From NCBI GenBank assembly GCA_022360335.1, contig JAKSCZ010000389.1, positions 1-10,456 of the forward strand: a stretch of 10,456 nt of DNA. Direction: 5' to 3'. The notes beneath the pieces were generated by a model. That model did not search any database. It saw only the letters and a list, made by a program, of their open reading frames with translations, and was not told the origin of the DNA. The position numbers were made by a program, and so were the translations under genes. How positions within the stretch are numbered: the first letter of the stretch is position 1; the number at the start of each line of letters is the position of its first letter. Positions 1 to 5,144 of the stretch are shown here, in pieces. This stretch comes from Pseudomonadota bacterium. GTDB lineage: Bacteria > Pseudomonadota > Gammaproteobacteria > Steroidobacterales > Woeseiaceae.

Positions 1-620
1 AGCTGCGCGCCTTCGGGGTATTCGCTCTCGGAGAACGCGTCGGTCTGCTTCCTCGCCTCTTCGAACTCGGCGCGTTTCTGTTCGACGAGTTTCTTCTGGT
101 GCTCGTCGAGACCCGGCTCGGCCATCATGCCGATGGCGATCAGGTGCTTCTCGACGATGTGCCCCAGCTCGGCGATGATCGACGGCATGAACCTGCCGCC
201 CGCCTGCCAATAACCGCCGCGCGGGTCGAAAACCGCTTTCAGTTCCTCGACGAGGAAGGTCACGTCGCCGCCTTTGCGGAACACCGCCGAGATGATGCGC
301 GTCAGCGCCACGATCCACTGGTAGTGATCGAGGTTTTTCGAGTTGATGAAAATCTCGAACGGGCGGCGCTTCTCGTGCTCGGTACCCTCGTTCAGGATGA
401 TGTCGTTGATCGTCACGTACATCGCATGGTCGGACACCGGCGTCTTCACCTTGTAGGTCGAGCCGACGAGCATCTCCGGTCGCTCGAGCTTCTCGTGCAT
501 GCGGATGACTTCGGCGCGGTCGCCCCCGCCCTCGCGCGGGAATTCCTTTCTGGCTTCGGCTTTCTCTTCCGCCGGCTGGCCGACTGCGTAGCCGACGATC
601 TTCTGGTCGATTTTCATCAT
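1..620 (-). CDS. nrdJb: NrdJb: C-terminal subunit of split class II ribonucleotide reductase (partial)
   Basis: This gene encodes the small partner of a B12-dependent (class II) ribonucleotide reductase, which makes deoxyribonucleotides without needing oxygen. It reads leftwards from ATG at 620 (a second ATG follows at 617) and runs off the window edge after 206 codons, so its C-terminus is not visible. Residues about 45-165 resemble the TSCPD-type domain normally fused to the end of one-piece NrdJ proteins: key stretches are YVTINDIILNEG (68-79), FEIFINSKNLDHYQW (88-102) and a GG-rich segment near 141-146. Residues about 170-200 are charged and probably helical. Only 3 bases separate it from the nrdJa stop codon and no strong Shine-Dalgarno is present (GGA lies about 12 bases upstream), which suggests translational coupling. 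The split layout is the one known from Pseudomonas aeruginosa nrdJa/nrdJb. The assignment is secure at family level. Confidence 0.88.
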   Translation of the reverse strand, partial: MMKIDQKIVGYAVGQPAEEKAEARKEFPREGGGDRAEVIRMHEKLERPEMLVGSTYKVKTPVSDHAMYVTINDIILNEGTEHEKRRPFEIFINSKNLDHYQWIVALTRIISAVFRKGGDVTFLVEELKAVFDPRGGYWQAGGRFMPSIIAELGHIVEKHLIAIGMMAEPGLDEHQKKLVEQKRAEFEEARKQTDAFSESEYPEGAQ

Positions 621-623
621 TGT

Positions 624-2780
624 CTAGAATTTTCCGTAATAGCCTTCTTTGAGCGCGTCGAACAGATTGGCGGCGGTATGGACTTCGCCGTCGTACTCGA
701 TTTCTTCGTCGCCCTTGAGATCGACGGTCGAGCCGTCGTCCAGCGTGAAGGTGTAGGTCGTGTTCCTGAGGTCTTTCTCCTTTACGAGAACGCCCTGGAA
801 CGCCTCGGGGTTGAAACGGAAGGTCGTGCAACCCTTGAGCCCCTGCTCGTAGGCGTACAGGTAGATGTCCTTGAAATCGCCGTACGGGTACTCCGTCGGG
901 ACATTCGCCGTCTTCGAGATCGACGAGTCGATCCACTTCTGTGCGGCCGCCTGGATGTCGACGTGCTGCGTCGGCGTGACTTCGTCGGCGGTGATGAAGT
1001 AGTCCGGCAGGGCATTCGCCGCTTCCCCGCCGCCCGGCGACGGCGGCATCGCGTCGGCATCGATCATGTCACGATAGGCCAGCAACTCGAACGAGAACAC
1101 ATCGACTTTTTCCTTCGTCTTCTTGCCCTGGCGGATGACGTTGCGGAAGTAGTGATGCGCAAAACTCGGCTCGATGCCGTTGGACGCATTGTTCGCCAGC
1201 GACAGCGATATGGTGCCCGTCGGCGCGATCGAGCTGTGGTGCGTGAAACGTGAACCCGTCTCGGCCAGCTGCGCGACGAGCTCCGGGTTCTCCGCGGCGA
1301 CGCGCTGCATGTAGCGGCTGTACTTCGCGTGCAGGATGCGGCCCGGCACCTTGTCGCCCACCTGGTAACTGTCGGCGCGCATCTCGGGGCGCTTCCTGAG
1401 CATCTCCTCGGTAACCTCGAAACTCTCGCTCATGATCGGGGCCGGGCCCTTTTCCTTCGCGAGCTCGAGGCCTTCCTCCCAGCCCGCGAGTGCGAGCTGC
1501 TTGGCCACCTCTTCGGTGAACTCGACCGCCGCCGGCTCCCCGTACTTCATCCGCAACATCGTGATCGTGGACCCCAGCCCCAGGAAGCCCATGCCGTGAC
1601 GGCGCTTCCTCTGGATTTCGTTGCGTTGCTGCGGCAGCGGCAGGCCGTTGATCTCGACGACGTTGTCGAGCATGCGCGTGAAGACCTTGACGACCTTGCG
1701 GAAGGTCTCCCAGTCGAACGCCGCCTCGTCCGTAAACGGCTTCTCGACGAACTTGGTCAGGTTGACCGAGCCCAGCAGGCAGGAACCGTAGGGCGGCAGC
1801 GGCTGCTCGCCGCAGGGATTGGTTGCGCGGATGTTCTCGCAGAACCAGTTGTTGTTCATCTCGTTGACCTTGTCGATCAACACGAAGCCGGGCTCCGCAA
1901 AGTCGTAGGTCGAGGCCATGATGACGTCCCAGACGCGCCGCGCCGGCAACGTCCTGTACACCTTGCACGCGACCAGGCCTTCGGCGTTCCGCACGTAGTT
2001 GCCGGCTTCGGGCCACTCGCGCCAGACGAACTGGGTCGCGTCCTCGACGTCGAGCTTGTCGTCCTCGACCTCCTTCGGCGTCACCGGGAACGCGAGCTTC
2101 CAGTCGTCTTCGTTGATGACCGCCTGCATGAATTCGTCGGTAATCAGCAGCGACAGGTTGAACTGCCGCAGACGGCCGTCCTCGCGCTTGGCCCGGATGA
2201 ACTCCATGACGTCCGGGTGCCCGATGTCGAACGTGCCCATCTGCGCACCGCGGCGGCCGCCCGCCGACGACACCGTGAAACACATCTTGTCGTAGATATC
2301 CATGAACGACAGCGGGCCCGACGTGTACGCGCCGGCCCCCGTCACGTAGGCGCCTTTCGGCCGCAGCGTCGAGAACTCGTAGCCGATGCCGCAGCCCGCT
2401 TTCAACGTCAGGCCGGCCTCGTGCACCTTGTTCAGGATGTTGTCCATCGAGTCGCCGACCGTGCCCGACACCGTGCAGTTGATCGTCGACGTCGCCGGTT
2501 TGTGTTCCTGGGCGCCCGCATTCGACATAATGCGGCCCGCCGGGATCGCGCCCGAACGCAGCGCCCAGACGAATTCGTTGAAATACTGCTCGCGCTTGGA
2601 TTCGACCTCGACGTTGGCCAGCGCCCGCGCCACGCGCTTGTACGTGTCGTCGATGGTCTCGTCGATGTTCGTGCCGTCTTTGGCGGCGAGCCGATATTTC
2701 GCATCCCAGATATCGAGCGATGCGGCTTGAAATTCGATGTCCGTTACCGTGTGCGTACCCAGATTGACGGCCGACTTCAT
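624..2780 (-). CDS. nrdJa: NrdJa: catalytic subunit of adenosylcobalamin-dependent class II ribonucleotide reductase
   Basis: This is the 718-residue catalytic subunit, reducing ribonucleotides to deoxyribonucleotides in the cytoplasm with adenosylcobalamin as radical source. The active-site set is visible: C102 in INCTVSG, N321-C323-E325 in NPCGE, and C334 in SCLLGSVNL. The 11-residue step from C323 (thiyl-radical cysteine) to C334 (redox cysteine) fits class II enzymes. APTGTISL (519-526) and GCTTFRFNP (650-658) are typical RNR motifs of the barrel. The ATG at 2780 was chosen because GGGGAG (11 bases upstream) and AGGA (3 bases upstream) precede it. The same frame stays open to 2933, but that stretch is promoter and leader DNA. 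The protein ends in GYYGKF without the TSCPD-like domain, which is supplied by nrdJb 3 bases downstream. Regulation by NrdR is likely from operator-like sites near 2930-2969. No cobalamin riboswitch was seen in the leader. Confidence 0.95.
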   Translation of the reverse strand: MKSAVNLGTHTVTDIEFQAASLDIWDAKYRLAAKDGTNIDETIDDTYKRVARALANVEVESKREQYFNEFVWALRSGAIPAGRIMSNAGAQEHKPATSTINCTVSGTVGDSMDNILNKVHEAGLTLKAGCGIGYEFSTLRPKGAYVTGAGAYTSGPLSFMDIYDKMCFTVSSAGGRRGAQMGTFDIGHPDVMEFIRAKREDGRLRQFNLSLLITDEFMQAVINEDDWKLAFPVTPKEVEDDKLDVEDATQFVWREWPEAGNYVRNAEGLVACKVYRTLPARRVWDVIMASTYDFAEPGFVLIDKVNEMNNNWFCENIRATNPCGEQPLPPYGSCLLGSVNLTKFVEKPFTDEAAFDWETFRKVVKVFTRMLDNVVEINGLPLPQQRNEIQRKRRHGMGFLGLGSTITMLRMKYGEPAAVEFTEEVAKQLALAGWEEGLELAKEKGPAPIMSESFEVTEEMLRKRPEMRADSYQVGDKVPGRILHAKYSRYMQRVAAENPELVAQLAETGSRFTHHSSIAPTGTISLSLANNASNGIEPSFAHHYFRNVIRQGKKTKEKVDVFSFELLAYRDMIDADAMPPSPGGGEAANALPDYFITADEVTPTQHVDIQAAAQKWIDSSISKTANVPTEYPYGDFKDIYLYAYEQGLKGCTTFRFNPEAFQGVLVKEKDLRNTTYTFTLDDGSTVDLKGDEEIEYDGEVHTAANLFDALKEGYYGKF

Positions 2781-2952
2781 AGGTCCTGTTTCTCCCCTGT
2801 ACTCCCTTAGGAGACCCCAACGCGCTGTTATTGCCCGCGATATTTTCTCGAGAGAATAAGGCCCCGCTCGCCGGCGGCCAGAGTGCGCGCGACGAGAGCC
2901 GGTTGACGGCCTTTTTCCCCACTGATCAGACACAAGATGTTGTGTCTAAGTG
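2781..2952 (-). other. nrdJ 5' leader (about 170 nt) with several possible hairpins
   Basis: This stretch lies between the predicted transcription start (about 2952) and the nrdJa ATG. Read on the minus strand it holds GCCG(UCAAC)CGGC, a GC-rich stem at about 2860-2879, a near-palindrome at 2842-2857 centred on CTCGAG, and near the ribosome-binding site CTCC-TAAG-GGAG (2813-2802). UCUCC at 2814-2810 could alternatively pair with GGAGA (2795-2791), which is part of the upstream Shine-Dalgarno candidate. These pairings were found by eye and their stability was not computed. No B12-box-like core was recognised, so a cobalamin riboswitch is not called. Confidence 0.4.
2928..2947. promoter_or_regulatory. 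NrdR box 1 (20-bp inverted repeat)
   Basis: Two perfect 8-base arms, AGACACAA and TTGTGTCT, flank a 4-base centre. The inner 16 bases (2930-2945) match 14 of 16 positions of the NrdR-box consensus acaCwAtATaTwGtgt. It lies just downstream of the predicted nrdJ start, where a bound repressor would block transcription. NrdR is the usual repressor of ribonucleotide reductase genes in bacteria, binding when dATP is plentiful. Protein binding is inferred from sequence only. Confidence 0.75.
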
Positions 2953-2969
2953 GACACAAGATTATGCCC
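2953..2969. promoter_or_regulatory. NrdR box 2 (half-conserved), overlapping the nrdJ -10 element
   Basis: GACACAAGAT (2953-2962) exactly repeats the left part of box 1 (2929-2938), 24 bases away. Its right half (TATGCCC) departs from the NrdR consensus, so only one half-site is strong. It overlaps both candidate -10 elements of nrdJ. NrdR usually binds two boxes about 31-32 bases apart centre to centre; the 24-base step here is atypical. Confidence 0.5.
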
Positions 2970-2987
2970 GTAGCGCCTCACTGTCAA
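2959..2987 (-). promoter_or_regulatory. nrdJ promoter, sigma-70 type
   Basis: On the minus strand a perfect -35 hexamer TTGACA (2987-2982) is followed by CATAAT (2966-2961, spacer 15) or TAATCT (2964-2959, spacer 17). Transcription would start near 2952. An A-tract of 8 (3006-2999 on the minus strand) sits just upstream of the -35 hexamer, where an UP element would lie. The perfect -35 and position upstream of nrdJa make the call convincing, although the choice of -10 is not settled. Confidence 0.7.
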
Positions 2988-3148
2988 GCCCTTCGAGGTT
3001 TTTTTTCCCTAGCTATTTCTTAAATAAAAACAAACTATTACAAAATATTTACGAGTAAGTGCTTTAAAAATAGACGAAAAAAAATGACACTTTCGTGAAA
3101 AACCGTAACCACTACATATAGTGGCGATTATTGTCACATGACGACGCT
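2988..3148. other. AT-rich divergent control region between nrdJa and hsp20
   Basis: This is the core of the 432-base gene-free stretch 2781-3212. The 120 bases 3001-3120 contain only 31 G or C, against visibly high GC in all flanking genes. It contains an 8-T tract (2999-3006), an 8-A tract (3077-3084) and a palindrome at 3109-3124. No small open reading frame with a ribosome-binding site was found in it. A-tracts suggest curved DNA and possible binding of nucleoid proteins, which is inference. Confidence 0.6.
3109..3124. promoter_or_regulatory. NrdR-like palindrome upstream of nrdJ and hsp20
   Basis: CCACTA and TAGTGG form perfect 6-base arms around CATA. The 16 bases match 13 of 16 positions of the NrdR consensus acaCwAtATaTwGtgt, including CACTA and ATATAGTG in the core. 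The site lies about 155 bases upstream of box 2 and about 40 bases upstream of the hsp20 sigma-32-like promoter. It could be a distant third NrdR site or the operator of another regulator. Confidence 0.4.
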
Positions 3149-3176
3149 CTTGAAACGCAGGAATCAGGCCCTACTT
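3149..3176 (+). promoter_or_regulatory. hsp20 heat-shock promoter, sigma-32 type
   Basis: CTTGAAA (3149-3155), a 13-base spacer and CCCTACTT (3169-3176) match the sigma-32 pattern CTTGAAA-N11-15-CCCCATnT: the -35 is perfect and the -10 has two deviations. Position ahead of a small heat-shock gene supports it. The predicted start, about 3182-3184, falls inside the left arm of the hairpin described at 3180-3207. Confidence 0.65.
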
Positions 3177-3179
3177 CAG

Positions 3180-3207
3180 CCTCCGACAACGCTTCTCAGA
3201 TCGGAGG
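3180..3207 (+). promoter_or_regulatory. RNA-thermometer-like hairpin covering the hsp20 Shine-Dalgarno
   Basis: CCTCCGA (3180-3186) pairs perfectly with TCGGAGG (3201-3207) across a 14-base loop. The right arm contains the whole Shine-Dalgarno core GGAGG (3203-3207), which stands 5 bases before the hsp20 ATG. A 7-bp stem with five G-C pairs that hides the ribosome-binding site of a small heat-shock gene is the classic design of an RNA thermometer. It does not show the features of ROSE or fourU elements; it is a simple anti-Shine-Dalgarno hairpin. Melting behaviour was not computed. Confidence 0.6.
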
Positions 3208-3212
3208 AAATC

Positions 3213-3653
3213 ATGAATATCACGCGTTTCGAACCCTGGACATACCTGGATTCACTCCATCGCGACCTCGACCGCCTCGTCGGTGGCCGGCAGGTATCGC
3301 GCGACGACCGGAACTCGGTCGCCGACTGGGTACCGGCCGTCGATATCGTAGAGGAAAAAGACCGGTTCGTGCTGCGCGCGGACGGACCCGGCGTCAAGGC
3401 CGACGACATCGACGTCTCGATGGACAACGGGGTCCTGAGCGTCTCGGGCGAGCGCCACGCCATTGCGACGGACGACGAAGCCGGCGTCAGCCGCATCGAA
3501 CGCGCCGCGGGCCGTTTCCTGCGCCGCTTCACGCTCCCCGAGACGGCGAATCCCGAAGGGATCGGCGCCAAGTACGCCGACGGCATTCTCGAGGTGACGA
3601 TCCCCAAGGCGCCCGAGGTGCAGGCACGGCGTATTACCGTCGAAGCCGCCTGA
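3213..3653 (+). CDS. Small heat-shock protein, Hsp20/IbpA family
   Basis: This encodes a 146-residue cytoplasmic holdase chaperone that binds unfolding proteins and hands them to ATP-dependent chaperones. The N-terminus has a typical amphipathic start (FEPWTYLDSLHRDLDRL). The alpha-crystallin domain spans about residues 39-136: WVPAVDIVEEKD, the PGVKADDIDVSM strand pair, GVLSVSGER, GRFLRRFTLPE and the signature DGILEVTIPK. The tail carries an I-x-V version (ITV) of the I-x-I motif that anchors oligomers. ATG at 3213 is chosen because GGAGG stands 5 bases upstream; an in-frame ATG at 3138 lacks one and would place promoter DNA inside the gene. Length is normal for the family. A sigma-32-like promoter and a hairpin over the ribosome-binding site point to heat control at two levels. 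Confidence 0.95.
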   Translation: MNITRFEPWTYLDSLHRDLDRLVGGRQVSRDDRNSVADWVPAVDIVEEKDRFVLRADGPGVKADDIDVSMDNGVLSVSGERHAIATDDEAGVSRIERAAGRFLRRFTLPETANPEGIGAKYADGILEVTIPKAPEVQARRITVEAA

Positions 3654-3671
3654 CGCGCACGGCCCCGAGCC

Positions 3672-3709
3672 TGCCCGGACGCGACCCTGTGTTGTGTCCG
3701 GGCATCTTC
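3672..3709 (+). terminator. Intrinsic terminator-like hairpin after hsp20
   Basis: TGCCCGGAC (3672-3680) and GTCCGGGCA (3696-3704) form a perfect 9-bp GC-rich stem with a 15-base loop, starting 18 bases after the hsp20 stop. The tail TCTTCTATAATT is only moderately T-rich, so termination may be incomplete. It likely separates hsp20 from degQ. Confidence 0.6.
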
Positions 3710-3764
3710 TATAATTCACCGGCGATTCAACTGCGCGAACCCAGGCTCGCGGCTGGAATCTCAA
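3710..3764 (+). promoter_or_regulatory. Candidate degQ promoter elements
   Basis: A perfect TATAAT stands at 3710-3715, but no convincing -35 hexamer is found at 15-18 bases. Separately, GAACCC (3737-3742), a 16-base spacer and TCTCAA (3759-3764) weakly resemble a sigma-E promoter, which would suit an envelope protease. Neither is strong. Together they mark the likely promoter zone. Confidence 0.3.
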
Positions 3765-3792
3765 TAAACGCAATGCATCTCCGAGGCGCACT

Positions 3793-5091
3793 ATGATGAC
3801 GAAGACACGACTCCTCTGGACCGGCCTGTTGCTCGCGCTGCTGTCCGTCGGAGCGGCGCACGCCGCGCTGCCGTCCTCGGTCGGCGGCAAGCCCGTAACG
3901 AGCCTCGCGCCCCTGGTCGAGGCCGCTACCCCCGCCGTCGTCAATATCCGCGTCACGACCGTCCGACGCGGCCCGTTCGGCCGTTCGGGCGAGGTGGGCG
4001 GCGCCGGCTCGGGCGTCATCGTCGACGCGCAGAACGGCTACATCCTGACCAATCATCACGTCGTCGGCGAAGCCGACGAGATTCACGTCACGCTCGAGGA
4101 CGGCCGCGAACTGCTGGCCGAGCTGGTCGGTTCCGATGCCGGCACGGACATCGCCGTCATCAAGGTCGAAGGCGACGACCTGACGGAGATGCCCGTCGGC
4201 GATTCCAACGACGTGCGTGTCGGCGACTTCGTCATCGCGATCGGCAATCCCTACGGACTGTCGCACACGGTGACGTCCGGCATCGTCAGCGCACTCGGCC
4301 GGACGAACATCATCCGCGAGGGCTACGAAGACTTCATCCAGACCGACGCGTCGATCAACCCGGGCAACTCGGGCGGCGCGCTCGTCAACATGAACGGCGA
4401 GCTGATCGGCATCAACTCGGTGATCATCAGCCGTTCCGGCGGCAACGTCGGCATCGGCTTCGCCGTGCCGACCGAGATCGCGAGTTCGATCATGGGCCAG
4501 ATCGTCGACTTCGGCGAGATCCGCCGCGGCCTGCTCGGCGTCAACATCCAGTCGATCGACCCCGAAGCGGCAAAGACGCTGGATACCGACATCCAGGGCG
4601 GTGCGCTCGTGACGCGCGTGTTTCCCGAGTCGGCGGCCGAGAAAGCCGGTCTGCAGGTCGGCGACATCATCGTCGGCGTCAACGACAAGCAGGTCACGAG
4701 TGCAGCGGAGCTGCGTAACTCGATCGGGCTATTGCGCTCCGGCGACAACGTCGGCATCCGCTACATGCGCGACAACAAGACGCGTACGACGACCGCCGAG
4801 CTGGGCCGCGCCGAAGATCAGCTTCTCGCGGGCGACAGCATCCATCCGGGTCTCGCCGGTGCGAGCTTTGCGCCGGCGAGCACGTCGAGCGACAACGGCG
4901 TCGAGGTAACGGCTGTCGCGGAAGGCAGTCCCGCCGCACAGCGCGGTTTGCGTTCGGGCGACGTCATCACGGCCGTAAACCGCGTCCTCGTTCGCAACCT
5001 GCGCGATCTCGCCGCGATCGCCGAGGACAATCGCATCCTGTTCCTGCTGGTGCGGCGCGGCGATCGTTCACTGATGCTGCAGATACGTTAG
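3793..5091 (+). CDS. degQ: Periplasmic serine endoprotease of the DegQ/HtrA (Do) family
   Basis: This 432-residue protein degrades misfolded proteins in the periplasm. A Sec signal peptide (TRLLWTGLLLALLSVGAAHA) is cleaved near residue 24-25. The trypsin-like domain (about 35-240) shows the full triad: H89 in TNHHVV, D119 in GTDIAV and S193 in GNSGGAL. PDZ1 (about 244-335) includes RRGLLGVNIQ and AGLQVGDIIVGVN. PDZ2 (about 353-432) includes SPAAQRGLRSGDVITAVN. Order and length fit DegQ better than DegP. The LA loop before GSGVIV is very short and lacks the paired Phe segment of E. coli DegP/DegQ, so resting-state control may differ. GAGG (3783-3786) lies 6 bases before the ATG, and a second ATG follows directly. 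slt begins 53 bases downstream on the same strand, so the two may be co-transcribed. Confidence 0.95.
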   Translation: MMTKTRLLWTGLLLALLSVGAAHAALPSSVGGKPVTSLAPLVEAATPAVVNIRVTTVRRGPFGRSGEVGGAGSGVIVDAQNGYILTNHHVVGEADEIHVTLEDGRELLAELVGSDAGTDIAVIKVEGDDLTEMPVGDSNDVRVGDFVIAIGNPYGLSHTVTSGIVSALGRTNIIREGYEDFIQTDASINPGNSGGALVNMNGELIGINSVIISRSGGNVGIGFAVPTEIASSIMGQIVDFGEIRRGLLGVNIQSIDPEAAKTLDTDIQGGALVTRVFPESAAEKAGLQVGDIIVGVNDKQVTSAAELRNSIGLLRSGDNVGIRYMRDNKTRTTTAELGRAEDQLLAGDSIHPGLAGASFAPASTSSDNGVEVTAVAEGSPAAQRGLRSGDVITAVNRVLVRNLRDLAAIAEDNRILFLLVRRGDRSLMLQIR

Positions 5092-5144
5092 GCTGTCGGA
5101 GAAGGCTGCTTCGCGACGATGGCTATTGCCGAGGCCACTTGCTG

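Noticed and set aside
99..2810. Long plus-strand open frames opposite nrdJa/nrdJb (384 and 493 codons).
   Set aside because: They are antisense shadows of well-supported genes in GC-rich DNA, rich in Arg/His/Val, without domains or ribosome-binding sites.
2781..2933. A 51-residue N-terminal extension of NrdJa from an in-frame ATG at 2933.
   Set aside because: The extension would begin inside NrdR box 1 close to the predicted transcription start and reads as low-complexity; ATG at 2780 has Shine-Dalgarno candidates.
2781..2952. Cobalamin riboswitch upstream of the B12-dependent reductase.
   Set aside because: The leader is long enough for some regulatory RNA, but no B12-box-like core or multi-helix arrangement was recognised.
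2985..3006. Plus-strand hairpin-like AAGCC...GGTTT followed by T8, resembling an intrinsic terminator.
   Set aside because: The stem is only 5 pairs including one G-U, no plus-strand gene ends nearby, and the bases belong to the nrdJ promoter and its A-tract.
3138..3212. An upstream in-frame start for hsp20 at 3138.
   Set aside because: It has no Shine-Dalgarno, and the added 25 residues would cover the heat-shock promoter and hairpin.
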